This document shows, one piece after another, positions 25,614 through 33,596 of a stretch of DNA of 33,596 bases. The first letter of the stretch is position 1; every line of letters begins with the position of its first letter. The notes below the pieces were generated by a model. That model made no database searches. It was not told where the DNA came from and was given only the letters and a program-made list of their open reading frames with translations. The stretch comes from CANHBY01 sp031374415 (GTDB lineage Bacteria > Pseudomonadota > Gammaproteobacteria > Burkholderiales > Burkholderiaceae_C): assembly GCA_031374415.1 (NCBI GenBank), contig JANMGB010000113.1, forward strand, positions 1-33,596, in the 5' to 3' direction. The position numbers and the translations under genes were made by a program.

Positions 25614-25748
25614 AGCAAACATTCGACCGACCTAAAGGTCGGTGTGTAGGCTGTTGGAAGGGGTTTGCATCCCCTACCTTCGAATCGCCCCTTCGGGGCT
25701 CTCCGCCCTGAAGGCCGGGGTTTCAGGCCTATTTCAGTTTTTTGATGA
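25614..25748 (+). repeat. Repeat B, copy 2 (multi-hairpin element, 135 bp)
   Basis: Nearly identical to 33182-33316. Four short inverted repeats follow one another: CCGACCTAAAGGTCGG, GGGG-TTTGCAT-CCCC, CCCCTTCGGGG, and GCCCTGAAGGCCGG, which is slightly imperfect here and perfect in copy 3. They are followed by CCTATTTCAGTTTTTTGATG. Loops are as conserved as stems. It lies between convergent gatB and the DUF4124 gene, so it could work as a terminator or mRNA-end structure. No coding potential. Confidence 0.8.
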
Positions 25749-25779
25749 GGAGCCCAGTTGCGAGCCCCGGCACCACCAC

Positions 25780-26454
25780 CTACCTCACCCGAGCCGGCTC
25801 CCCACCCGTGCTGCCTGGTGCCTCACCCGCCCACAAGCGCTTGAGCACCGCCAACTCCGCATCAAACAACCCCGTCAAGCGCGCCGACTCTTGCGTTTGC
25901 GACTGCACCAAATCCTTCTGCGCCTGAGCGGCGGCATCGTTGGCATTGATTTGCTGGCGCAGCTTCAACGGCAGATTTTTACCCGCCAGCTCAGCGGCCT
26001 CTTTGTCCAGCACCAAACGCTCTTGGGCCAAAGTGGTCAGGCGTCGTTGGGAGATGCGAATGGACTGCTGCACATCGTCCAGGGCCATGTTGCGAGCGGC
26101 ATCGTGTGCGGCCTGCGTGGGAAAACGCAACACCAGGTTGCGCTGGCGCCGGGTGGCCTCTTGTTGATTGGCCCGTGCTTGCGCGGCCTGCAACTCGCGG
26201 GCCTCCTTCTCGGCCCGCTCGGTCGGGGTCATGGCTGGGGGAAGGATGTTGCGCAGCGAGCCATCAGCGTTCAACAGACGATGCTCGCGGTCATGGCACT
26301 CGGGGATGGGCCGATCCGAGGTGATGCGCCGGCCCTTGGCATCGGTGCAGCTGTAAATGGAGGGAGCGGGCGTGTTGAGCGGCTGTGCCCCGACGTGACT
26401 TGCGCCCAGGGCACACAACAGCACAGCGGTGGCAAAGCGACAAAACGGCGACAT
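25780..26454 (-). CDS. DUF4124 domain-containing exported protein
   Basis: A 224-residue protein with a Sec signal (MSPFCRFATAVLLCALGASHVGA) followed by the short DUF4124 module, YSCTDAKGRRITSDRPIPEC, a small beta motif with two cysteines. The rest is a long Gln/Ala/Arg-rich helical region (RAEKEARELQAAQARANQQE onward to about 200), likely a coiled coil in the periplasm. Function is unknown for the family. ATG 26454 directly follows the pyrE stop, so it is read from the pyrE transcript. Confidence 0.85.
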   Translation of the reverse strand: MSPFCRFATAVLLCALGASHVGAQPLNTPAPSIYSCTDAKGRRITSDRPIPECHDREHRLLNADGSLRNILPPAMTPTERAEKEARELQAAQARANQQEATRRQRNLVLRFPTQAAHDAARNMALDDVQQSIRISQRRLTTLAQERLVLDKEAAELAGKNLPLKLRQQINANDAAAQAQKDLVQSQTQESARLTGLFDAELAVLKRLWAGEAPGSTGGEPARVR

Positions 26455-27132
26455 TCAGACCCCGTAGCGATCTCGGTAAGCCGACACAGCGGCAAAGTAG
26501 CTCGCCAACTCGGGAGCCTGATGCGTGCTCAGATACTGCATCAAGTCAGACAGGGCCGCAATCGAGACAACCGTCAAACCGAGCTGCTGTTGGACAAATT
26601 GCACGGCCGACCAAGGTGCATCACCGCCATTGGCGGTGGCTTTCTCTTGCCGATCAAGGGCAATGGCCACCCCCACAGGCACACCACCCGCCCCCTGAAT
26701 GAGCCCAATCGACTCCCGCACCGAGGTACCGGCGGAGATCACATCATCCAAAATCACCACCCGCCCCTTCAAGGGCGCCCCCACCAGGGTGCCACCCTCA
26801 CCGTGGTCTTTGGCTTCCTTGCGGTTGAAGGCAAAGGGCACATTGCGCCCCTGACGGGACAGCTCAATGGCCACCGCAGCCGCCAAACTGATGCCTTTGT
26901 AAGCCGGGCCAAACAACATGTCGAAGGACAGGCCCGACTCGATCAAGGCATGCGCATAAAACTCAGCCAAGCGGCCCAGCTTGGCGCCATCATCAAACAA
27001 ACCCGCATTGAAAAAATAAGGCGACAAACGCCCGGCTTTGGTTTTGAACTCCCCAAACCGCAGCACCCCGCAATCGACCGCGAAGGCCACGAAGTCATGG
27101 GCCGAGTGAGAAGACTGCACTGACGTAGGCAT
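26455..27132 (-). CDS. pyrE: Orotate phosphoribosyltransferase
   Basis: A 225-residue enzyme that joins orotate and PRPP to orotidine 5'-phosphate in pyrimidine synthesis. Motifs: GEFKTKAGRLSPYFFNAGLF at about 28-46, FGPAYKGISLAAAVA, the catalytic loop FNRKEAKDHGEGG at 102-114, and the PRPP-binding VVILDDVISAGTS at 125-137 with acidic pair D129-D130. ATG 27132 is preferred over an upstream start at 27165, because AGGA lies about 9 bp before it and because MPTSVQSS fits the family. Repeat A copy 3 begins 36 bp upstream, so the promoter must be inside that repeat or further back. The DUF4124 gene follows without a gap. Confidence 0.95.
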   Translation of the reverse strand: MPTSVQSSHSAHDFVAFAVDCGVLRFGEFKTKAGRLSPYFFNAGLFDDGAKLGRLAEFYAHALIESGLSFDMLFGPAYKGISLAAAVAIELSRQGRNVPFAFNRKEAKDHGEGGTLVGAPLKGRVVILDDVISAGTSVRESIGLIQGAGGVPVGVAIALDRQEKATANGGDAPWSAVQFVQQQLGLTVVSIAALSDLMQYLSTHQAPELASYFAAVSAYRDRYGV

Positions 27133-27168
27133 GAAAGAATTCCTGTGCTGACATGGGGGGCACACTCA

Positions 27169-27464
27169 TACCCCGCCTCATTGGATTGAAAGGTTGATAC
27201 GCCAAAGCGAACAGGTGGTGCATTGGCAGGCTGAGCGTGCGGGCATGGAGTGCGCTCGGGGATGTTGCTCCTGAGGCACCCCCCTGGATCCCCGCCTGCG
27301 CGGGGATGACGGGCGCGGGCGCGGATGACGGGCGCAGGCGGGGATGACCGGCGCAGGCGTTGGCATCCCCCCCTGTCGTTCCCGCGCAGGCGGGAATCCA
27401 GCAGCCTGTGTACTTCGCCATAGCCTCTCAACAATTCAACCTTTCAAATCCACAGAGACGGGGC
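27169..27464 (+). repeat. Repeat A, copy 3 (both ends present)
   Basis: The most complete copy in terms of both arms: left TACCCCGCCTCATTGGATTG, right CTTTCAAATCCACAGAGACG followed by GGG. These arms are inverted complements of each other with a few changes. The core has the GGATCCCCGCCTGCGCGGGG palindrome followed by a 19-bp unit in three tandem copies. It lies between orn and pyrE. Confidence 0.82.
27304..27359 (+). repeat. Three tandem 19-bp units inside repeat A copy 3
   Basis: GGATGACGGGCGCGGGCGC, GGATGACGGGCGCAGGCGG and GGATGACCGGCGCAGGCG start at 27304, 27323 and 27342. The other copies of repeat A have one unit or a degenerate second, so this is a local expansion by slippage. Confidence 0.75.
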
Positions 27465-27541
27465 CTCAAAGGGCGCTCAAACGGGTGTACTTCGATTGTA
27501 TGAGGGGCTTCAGGAACCCTGATCGCGGGGCGCGAGCCCCC

Positions 27542-28102
27542 TCAAACCGCCAACAAGTGCGTGCGGTAGTAAGCCAACTCGTCAATCGACTCTTGAATAT
27601 CGGCCAACGCGGTATGAGCTTGGGCTTTCTTGAAGCCGTCCAAAATGCTTGGCTTCCAGCGCTTAGCCAGCTCTTTCAGCGTGCTGACATCCAGGTTGCG
27701 GTAGTGGAAAAACGACTCTAGCGTGGGCATGGTGCGCGCCAAAAATCGACGGTCCTGGCAAATGCTATTGCCACACATGGGTGACTTGCCCGCGCCCACA
27801 TACTGCTTCAAAAACGCGATCACTTGGGCCTCAGCTGCGCCCTCATCAAACGTTGAGGCTTTCACCCGGTCAATCAGCCCACTGCGCCCATGGGTGCCTT
27901 TGTTCCAAGCATCCATGGCATCCAGGGTGGCATCCGACTGATGGACGGCAAACACGGGGCCTTCCACACGCACGCTCAATTGGGGGTCGGTGACCACCAC
28001 GGCGATTTCAATGATGCGATCCGTATCGGGATAGAGCCCCGTCATTTCAAGGTCAATCCAGACCAAGTTGTCGTCGCTTTTGCTGAGGGTCGGTGAAGTC
28101 AT
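27542..28102 (-). CDS. orn: Oligoribonuclease
   Basis: A 186-residue 3'-5' exonuclease of the DEDDh group that degrades di- to pentanucleotide RNAs and pGpG. All catalytic residues are visible: D17 and E19 (LVWIDLEMTGL), D117 (MCGNSICQDRRFL), H163 and D168 (AQAHTALADIQES), with the same order as in E. coli Orn. Start ATG 28102 gives the normal length; an upstream in-frame ATG at 28150 would add 16 residues not found in the family. Transcribed away from the M48 protease gene. Confidence 0.95.
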   Translation of the reverse strand: MTSPTLSKSDDNLVWIDLEMTGLYPDTDRIIEIAVVVTDPQLSVRVEGPVFAVHQSDATLDAMDAWNKGTHGRSGLIDRVKASTFDEGAAEAQVIAFLKQYVGAGKSPMCGNSICQDRRFLARTMPTLESFFHYRNLDVSTLKELAKRWKPSILDGFKKAQAHTALADIQESIDELAYYRTHLLAV

Positions 28103-28201
28103 GCGCAGGCCTGTGGGTTGAAATCGCGGATTGGGGAAACCATTGAACAATAGCGACTTGCATTCTCGCAGGCTCCTCGCACCTCAAGCGCCATCGCCAC
28201 C

Positions 28202-29467
28202 ATGACCCCACCTACATTCACCCTGCTGTTCGCCGCGGCCCTGTGTACCTCGCTGTTAGTGAAGCTGTGGCTGGCGTCCCGGCAAATCCGCCATGTCGCC
28301 CAGCACCGCCACGCCGTGCCCATGGCATTTGCCAGCAACGTCACCCTCAGCGCCCACCAAAAAGCCGCCGACTACACCATCGCCAAAGCGCGGCTGGGCA
28401 TGCTCTCCAGCGCCTGGGGGGCCGCCGTGTTGTTGGGCTGGACCCTGCTGGGCGGCCTGGATGCCCTGAACGCCGGACTGCGCGACGCCCTGGCCCCCAC
28501 CTGGGGCCCCATGGTCTACCAACTGGCCCTGCTGGCCAGCTTCACCGTGATCAGCAGCGTGCTCGAAGCCCCCTTCGACCTCTACAGTACTTTCCGCCTC
28601 GAACAGCGCTTTGGCTTCAACCGCATGACCTGGCGGCTGCTGCTGGCCGACACCCTCAAAGGCATCGGGGTCGGCGCCTTGGTGGGGCTGCCACTGGCAG
28701 CCCTGGTACTGTGGCTGATGGCCGTGACCGGCTCGCTCTGGTGGCTTTGGGCCTGGGCCACATGGACGGGCTTCAGCCTCTTGATGATGGTCGCCTACCC
28801 GTTGGTGATTGCCCCTTTGTTCAACCGCTTTGAGCCGCTGCGCGACGAAGCCGTTCAAGCCCGGGTGCAGTCGCTCATGACACGCTGCGGTTTTGCCAGC
28901 AAGGGTTTGTTTGTGATGGACGGCAGCAAGCGCTCGGCCCATGGCAACGCCTATTTCACTGGCTTTGGCGCAGCCAAACGGGTGGTGTTCTTCGACACGC
29001 TGCTGACCAAGCTCAACCCCGCCGAAGTCGAGGCCGTGCTGGCCCATGAACTGGGCCACTTCAAACACCGTCACGTGCTCAAACGCATGCTGAGTCTGTT
29101 TGCCTTGAGCTTGGCCGGGTTGGCCTTGTTGGGCTGGCTGGCCGCGCAAACCTGGTTTTACCAAGGCTTGGGCGTGCAACCCTCGATGTCGGCGCCCAAC
29201 CATGCACTGGCCCTGCTGCTGTTCATGCTGAGCCTGCCCGTGGTCGGCTACTTTGTGGCCCCCGTGATGGCCCAGCTTTCACGCCGGGACGAATTTCAGG
29301 CCGACGCCTACGCCTGCGCCCAAACCAACGCGGCCGACCTCAGCACCGCCTTGCTCAAACTCTTTGAAGACAACGCCGCCACCCTCACACCCGACCCCTT
29401 GTACGTGCGGTTTTACTACTCCCACCCACCGGCCAGCGAACGCATGGCGGCGCTGACGGGCGCGTAG
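28202..29467 (+). CDS. M48-family membrane zinc endopeptidase (Ste24/CAAX protease 1-like)
   Basis: A 421-residue protein with about seven hydrophobic helices and the M48A arrangement. N-terminal membrane segments are followed by APFDLYSTFRLEQRFGFNRM, LFNRFEPLRDEAVQARVQSL, and GSKRSAHGNAYFTGFGAAKR with VVFFDTLL. The zinc motif is H282-E-L-G-H286 (AVLAHELGHFKH) and the third ligand E364 (SRRDEFQADAYA). In eukaryotes Ste24 processes CAAX proteins; bacterial members are thought to handle membrane protein quality control. The gene is 51 bp from the carbonic anhydrase gene and probably co-transcribed. Confidence 0.92.
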   Translation: MTPPTFTLLFAAALCTSLLVKLWLASRQIRHVAQHRHAVPMAFASNVTLSAHQKAADYTIAKARLGMLSSAWGAAVLLGWTLLGGLDALNAGLRDALAPTWGPMVYQLALLASFTVISSVLEAPFDLYSTFRLEQRFGFNRMTWRLLLADTLKGIGVGALVGLPLAALVLWLMAVTGSLWWLWAWATWTGFSLLMMVAYPLVIAPLFNRFEPLRDEAVQARVQSLMTRCGFASKGLFVMDGSKRSAHGNAYFTGFGAAKRVVFFDTLLTKLNPAEVEAVLAHELGHFKHRHVLKRMLSLFALSLAGLALLGWLAAQTWFYQGLGVQPSMSAPNHALALLLFMLSLPVVGYFVAPVMAQLSRRDEFQADAYACAQTNAADLSTALLKLFEDNAATLTPDPLYVRFYYSHPPASERMAALTGA

Positions 29468-29518
29468 CAAGACAAGCACTGCGTAAACTCACCCCCCTGT
29501 TTGATCTTGCACACCCTG

Positions 29519-30214
<696 letters not shown>

Positions 30215-30243
30215 GGCCCGCGGGGCCAGGCCGACGTTCATCC

Positions 30244-31020
30244 TTAACGCACGGCGGGCTGGACATGCAGCCCATCCCAGCCTGTCTTGATGATCAGGCA
30301 AGCCACCACAGCGATGAACACCCACCGCACAAAGCCTGAGCCGTGGCGCAACGCCAGCCGCGTGCCAAACAAACTGCCCACCACATTGGCCACAGCCATC
30401 AACACGGCCACATGCCACCATACATGCCCCTTGAGGGCAAACAGCGTCAGCGCTGACAGGTTGGTGGCCGTATTGAGCAGCTTGGCGCTGGCCGAGGCGT
30501 TCAGGAAGTCGTAGCCCAAGCAGCGCACGAACAAAAAGACAAAAAAGCTGCCCGTACCGGGCCCAAAAAAACCGTCGTAAAGACCCATCACCAGGCCAAT
30601 GGCGCTGGCAACGAGGGCCTCGGTGTGTCCCGTATAGCGAGGGGTGTGGGCCTGGCCGAGGTCTTTGCGCGCCAGGGTATAGACCAGCACGCCCAACAAA
30701 ACAAACGGCAACAGCCGCCGCAACCCATCGGGGCTGACCAGGGTCACGGCCCAAGCCCCCGTGAAACCACCCACCAGTGCGGCCACACACGCCGGCGCCA
30801 AGGCCCGCCAGGCCAGCGTCACCCGCCGGGCATATTGCACCGCAGCCCAGCCCGTGCCACAGACTGAGGCGGCCTTATTGCTACCCAACAGGGTCGCCGG
30901 CGCGGCAAGGGGGTAGACGCTAAACAGCGCGGGCACCAAGATCAACCCCCCGCCACCCACAATGGCGTCAATGAAGCCCGCGAAAAGAGAGGCCGCCGAG
31001 ACAGCAATAATGTCGTTGAT
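30244..31020 (-). CDS. Sulfite exporter TauE/SafE (TSUP) family permease, apparent ATC start
   Basis: About 258 residues, eight or so hydrophobic helices, with the TSUP signature LFAGFIDAIVGGGGLILVPA near the N-terminus, LLGSNKAASVCGTGWAAVQY and MGLYDGFFGPGTGSFFVFLF in the second half; similar in length to E. coli YfcA. Transport of sulphur oxyanions or organosulphonates is known for some relatives; the substrate here is unknown. No ATG, GTG or TTG gives a sensible N-terminus. An AGGAG box sits 6 bp before ATC 31018-31020 (ATC AAC GAC ATT), and a TATATT -10-like hexamer lies just upstream, so translation may start at ATC. A mutated or misread ATG is the alternative. The frame remains open up to 31143 but without start or homology. 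Confidence 0.85.
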   Translation of the reverse strand: MNDIIAVSAASLFAGFIDAIVGGGGLILVPALFSVYPLAAPATLLGSNKAASVCGTGWAAVQYARRVTLAWRALAPACVAALVGGFTGAWAVTLVSPDGLRRLLPFVLLGVLVYTLARKDLGQAHTPRYTGHTEALVASAIGLVMGLYDGFFGPGTGSFFVFLFVRCLGYDFLNASASAKLLNTATNLSALTLFALKGHVWWHVAVLMAVANVVGSLFGTRLALRHGSGFVRWVFIAVVACLIIKTGWDGLHVQPAVR

Positions 31021-31048
31021 AGGCGCTCCTGTGTTGGGCCGCAGATTT

Positions 31049-31077
31049 AATATAGACCCTTTTGCAGAGCGCCTTGA
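31049..31077 (-). promoter_or_regulatory. Candidate sigma-70 promoter for the TSUP gene
   Basis: On the minus strand TCAAGG (31072-31077) and TATATT (31049-31054) are 17 bp apart. A transcript would begin near 31042 and leave a leader of about 22 nt with AGGAG before the ATC start. The -35 match is weak. Confidence 0.3.
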
Positions 31078-31126
31078 CCGTGAGCCTGTGAAATCAAGAC
31101 CCCAGTGACCCGAGAGTTCCTGGCAA

Positions 31127-31139
31127 GCCAAAATTTGGC
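31127..31139. promoter_or_regulatory. Inverted repeat in the TSUP/LysR divergent gap
   Basis: GCCAAA-A-TTTGGC is a perfect 6-bp inverted repeat; CGTCA-CA-TGACG lies at 31211-31222. Either could bind the LysR-type regulator encoded at 31318 or another dimeric factor. The remaining part of this 297-bp gap shows nothing else I can assign. Confidence 0.25.
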
Positions 31140-31317
31140 GCATTTGCTGACACCTTCCAAGAAGCGCGCAGCCGAAGCCATGTTGGCGTGAGCCCCCCCC
31201 GAAGCTGAGACGTCACATGACGGGTCCGGGGGCAGCGTTTAATGAGAAACTCCACCTCGGTGACATTCGCCCCATGCCTATGGGATCTCCAGCTCGGCGA
31301 AGACAGGCAACAACCCC

Positions 31318-32226
31318 ATGAACCTGCGTTTTGTTGAAGCGTTTTACTGGGTGGTGTCGCTCAAAAGCGTGTCAAGGGCGGCGGAGAAACTCTTCATCAC
31401 CCAATCGGCCATGTCGAGTCGCATCTCAACCTTGGAAGAAGAGCTGGGCGTTTTGTTGCTAGACCGCAGCGACAAGCAGTTTCGCCTCACGGTGGCGGGC
31501 ATGCGTTTTTTCAACCACGCCCAAAAGTTGCTGGCCTTGCAGCGCGACATCAAACGCGAGATGAGCGCAGCGGGTGGCAGCCAGAACGCGGCGGTGTCTT
31601 TGCGCATTGGCGTGATCGAATCCGTACTGCACTCCTGGCTCATCGACTGGATTGGCCACATGCGCAAGAGCAGCCCCGACTTCGAGTTGGAGCTCACCGT
31701 GGAAACCACGCCGGTATTGATCGACCACGTGCGTCGCGGCGCACTCGATCTGGTGCTGGCCACCTTGCCCACGGCGGGCGAGGGCTTGCGAAGCCGCGCG
31801 TTGCCCTCCATGGACATGACTTTTGTGGGCCATACGCTGCACCATCGCAAACGCATCTACACCTTGGCCGACATGGCAGCCATGCCCCTGCTGACGTTCC
31901 AGCGCGGCTCTCAACCCCATACCGCACTGATGGACATGTTTCGTGTCGCCGGTCTCGAGCCATTGCGAGTGCACAACATTTCCTCGATTTCTGCCATGGT
32001 GCAGCTGGTGGAAGGAAGTTTGGGTGTGGCCACCTTGCCCCTGGCCGCCACACAGCGATTGGCAGCTCGGTTGCCCCTGAAGGTACTCAAGTGCGAAGCG
32101 GCGCTGGCCCCCTTGCCCGTGTACGCCAGCTACAGAGAAGACCCCACGTCGACGGGCGCACAGGACGTGTTGGATGAGTTTTTGTCATTCGCAAGGGTTT
32201 TCACTGACCATCAAAATAATCGATGA
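31318..32226 (+). CDS. LysR-family transcriptional regulator
   Basis: A 302-residue regulator with the LysR helix-turn-helix at about 1-60 (LRFVEAFYWVVSLKSVSRAA, EKLFITQSAMSSRISTLEEE, LGVLLLDRSDKQFRLTVAG) and a periplasmic-binding-like effector domain from about 95 (LRIGVIESVLHSWLIDWIG, LDLVLATLPTAG, MVQLVEGSLGVATLPLAA). It lies 99 bp before the DUF1445 hydro-lyase on the same strand and divergent from the TSUP permease; either may be its target. A small co-inducer is expected but cannot be named. Confidence 0.92.
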   Translation: MNLRFVEAFYWVVSLKSVSRAAEKLFITQSAMSSRISTLEEELGVLLLDRSDKQFRLTVAGMRFFNHAQKLLALQRDIKREMSAAGGSQNAAVSLRIGVIESVLHSWLIDWIGHMRKSSPDFELELTVETTPVLIDHVRRGALDLVLATLPTAGEGLRSRALPSMDMTFVGHTLHHRKRIYTLADMAAMPLLTFQRGSQPHTALMDMFRVAGLEPLRVHNISSISAMVQLVEGSLGVATLPLAATQRLAARLPLKVLKCEAALAPLPVYASYREDPTSTGAQDVLDEFLSFARVFTDHQNNR

Positions 32227-32325
32227 ATCAAGCAAAACAAAATGAACTTGTTCAGGGACTGCTTTCAAAAACAGAATCCGGTGTCCAAAACCCATTTTGG
32301 GGATTAGGCGCAAACGGAGTGAAGT

Positions 32326-33144
32326 ATGGGCAGTTCTTCTTTACAGTCGATCCAAGCCGAAACCGCGGCACTGGCCGGTCAGCGTGTCAGAGCGCCCATC
32401 CGTGCCGGCAGCTGGACGGCCCACACCAGCGGTCTGAGCCAAGACCTGGTGCAAGGCAACGTGGTGATCTTGCCGCAAAGCTTGGCGACCGATTTTCTGC
32501 GCTACTGCCAACGCAACCCCAAGCCCTGCCCTTTGCTCGCCGTCTCAGAGACCGGTGACCCCAAGCTGCCCACCCTGGGCCATGACATCGACATCCGCAG
32601 CGATGTCCCCCGCTACCGCGTCTGGCGCAAGGGCGAGCTGGTGGACGAGCCCACCGATGTGACGAACCTGTGGCGCGACGACTTGGTGACCTTTGTCATT
32701 GGCTGCTCGTTTTCCTTCGAGCAGGCCTTGCTCGACGCTGGCATTGCGCTGCGCCATGTCGAGCAGCAACGCAATGTCGCCATGTACCGAAGCAACATAG
32801 CCACCACCCCAGCCGGCCCGTTCAACGGCCCCATGGTGGTGTCCATGCGCCCCATGAAAGCAGCAGACGCCATTCGTGCTGTTCAGATCACCTCCCGCTT
32901 TCCCAATGTGCATGGTGCGCCGGTTCACATTGGCGACCCCAGGCTCATTGGTATCACCGATCTCAATCGTCCGGACTACGGCGACACGGTCGAGGTGCTA
33001 CCCGATGAATTGCCGGTGTTCTGGGCCTGCGGTGTCACACCGCAGGCGGCCATCACCCAAGCGCGCCCCGACTACTGCATCACCCACGCACCGGGTGCCA
33101 TGCTCATCACTGACTTGCTGAACCAACAGCTGGCCAGTTTTTGA
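32326..33144 (+). CDS. Putative hydro-lyase of the DUF1445/YcsI family
   Basis: A 272-residue cytosolic protein of the DUF1445 family (YcsI, D-glutamate cyclase-like). Conserved stretches: VQGNVVILPQSLATDFLRYC, NPKPCPLLAVSETGDP, DIDIRSDVPRYRVWRKGELV, FVIGCSFSFEQALLDAGI, and PVHIGDPRLIGITDLNRPDY, then FWACGVTPQAAITQARPDYC at the C-terminus. Relatives sit near 5-oxoproline or LamB/YcsF-type genes and are linked to amino-acid derivative breakdown; no such partner is here. GGAG lies 7-8 bp before ATG 32326. Control by the upstream LysR protein is plausible. Confidence 0.9.
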   Translation: MGSSSLQSIQAETAALAGQRVRAPIRAGSWTAHTSGLSQDLVQGNVVILPQSLATDFLRYCQRNPKPCPLLAVSETGDPKLPTLGHDIDIRSDVPRYRVWRKGELVDEPTDVTNLWRDDLVTFVIGCSFSFEQALLDAGIALRHVEQQRNVAMYRSNIATTPAGPFNGPMVVSMRPMKAADAIRAVQITSRFPNVHGAPVHIGDPRLIGITDLNRPDYGDTVEVLPDELPVFWACGVTPQAAITQARPDYCITHAPGAMLITDLLNQQLASF

Positions 33145-33181
33145 TAAAACGGCCCGGCTGGCCCCACACCCGTAACGACTC

Positions 33182-33316
33182 AGCAAACATTCGACCGACC
33201 TAAAGGTCGGTGTGTAGGCTGTTGGAAGGGGTTTGCATCCCCTACCAAAGAGTCGCCCCTTCGGGGCTCTCCGGCCTGAAGGCCGGGGTTTCAGACCTAT
33301 TTCAGTTTTTTGATGA
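33182..33316 (+). repeat. Repeat B, copy 3
   Basis: Matches copy 2 over its whole length with only a few changes, chiefly CCAAAGAG in place of CTTCGAAT between hairpins 2 and 3. All four short hairpins are intact. It lies 37 bp after the hydro-lyase stop and overlaps the first bases of repeat A copy 4. Confidence 0.8.
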
Positions 33317-33497
33317 AAGGTTGATTTCGCCAAAGCGAGCAGGTGGCGCATTGGCAATCTGAGCTTGCAGGAATGCAGTGCGCGGGGATGACGGTCGCAG
33401 GGTTTGGCATCTCCTTATGTCATTCCCGCGCAGGCGGGAATCCAGCAGCCTGTGCACTTCGCCATGGGCCTCGCAACAATTCAATCTTTCAAATTCA
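33314..33497 (+). repeat. Repeat A, copy 4 (shortened)
   Basis: Starts inside the left arm (TGAAAGGTTGATTTCGCC) and ends at CTTTCAAATTCA; the outermost bases are missing on both sides. The ATTCCC-N8-GGGAAT palindrome is intact at 33422-33441, but the GGATCCCC palindrome is partly deleted. Its last bases form the stop codon of the regulator gene on the minus strand. Confidence 0.78.
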
Positions 33498-33596
33498 CGC
33501 GTGGCTTAGCGGCAAGGCCGTCTTGTAGCGCACCTGCTTGAGCGTGAAGCTGGATCGGATCTTCTCGACCTCCTTGATGGGCGACAGCTGCTCCAA
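33495..33596 (-). CDS. Lrp/AsnC-family regulator, C-terminal tip (5' end outside window)
   Basis: Only 33 codons are visible. They read LEQLSPIKEVEKIRSSFTLK then QVRYKTALPLSHA and stop at TGA 33495-33497. The pattern (start LxxLxxIxxVxKxRSSFxLKxVxYxTALPL) is the last strand of the RAM ligand-binding domain of Lrp/AsnC regulators. The stop lies inside the terminal bases of repeat A copy 4, so the natural tail may have been altered by the insertion. Assignment is tentative because the DNA-binding part lies outside the window. Confidence 0.6.
   Translation of the reverse strand: MEQLSPIKEVEKIRSSFTLKQVRYKTALPLSHA

Noticed and set aside
25642..27123. 493-codon + strand open frame opposite pyrE and the DUF4124 gene
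   Set aside because: It starts inside repeat B and is antisense to two well-supported genes.

Overview
The window looks like a chromosomal segment of a GC-rich betaproteobacterium of the order Burkholderiales, most likely Comamonadaceae. The basis is gene order (gatCAB divergent from mreBCD-mrdA-rodA; a DUF1161 / lipoprotein aminopeptidase / PHA-system trio), the protein flavour, and the dispersed GC-rich palindromic repeats. No 16S or other taxonomic marker is present, so genus is not assigned.

Layout. (1) Bases 1-7861 carry a type VI secretion cargo module on the + strand: the C-terminal part of a VgrG spike, a two-HKD phospholipase D effector (Tle5-like), then three exported proteins. The first and third of these share a recognisable segment and look like divergent paralogous immunity proteins. 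Starts and stops are tightly coupled (ATGA overlaps). (2) Bases 7862-11995 are an accessory patch built from debris: an IS3-type transposase remnant, copies of two dispersed repeats (called A and B here), a frameshifted TnpB tail, and two candidate secreted effectors. One effector has an ShET2/EspL2-like N-terminal domain with a possible Cys-His-Asp triad and six 44-residue repeats. The other is an unrecognised protein with a Ser/Pro/Arg-rich N-terminus. (3) Bases 12017-15178 hold the PHA-system protein, the lipoprotein metallopeptidase, a DUF1161 protein, and a divergent orphan lipoprotein. (4) Bases 15217-16090 hold a urtA remnant with an internal deletion, a 16-bp-stem hairpin and a repeat A copy. 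(5) Bases 16095-22072 are the rod-shape operon mreB-mreC-mreD-mrdA-rodA on the minus strand. (6) Bases 22320-25582 are gatCAB on the + strand. (7) Bases 25614-33144 hold housekeeping and metabolic genes: DUF4124 protein, pyrE, orn, an M48 membrane protease, beta-carbonic anhydrase, a TauE/SafE permease, a LysR regulator and a DUF1445 hydro-lyase. (8) The right end has fused copies of repeats B and A and the 3' tip of an Lrp/AsnC regulator gene.

How the genes work together: MreBCD, PBP2 and RodA form the elongasome; GatCAB amidates misacylated Glu-tRNA(Gln)/Asp-tRNA(Asn); the VgrG/PLD/immunity set is an interbacterial weapon with its self-protection. Repeats A and B sit almost only at gene ends or in gene-poor gaps, and they are the most striking non-coding signal in the window.

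The less familiar material is the divergent immunity pair with a Tat-like third protein, the ShET2/EspL2-like repeat effector away from any visible type III apparatus, and repeats A (MITE-like, with inverted ends and a dRS3-like core) and B (multi-hairpin).
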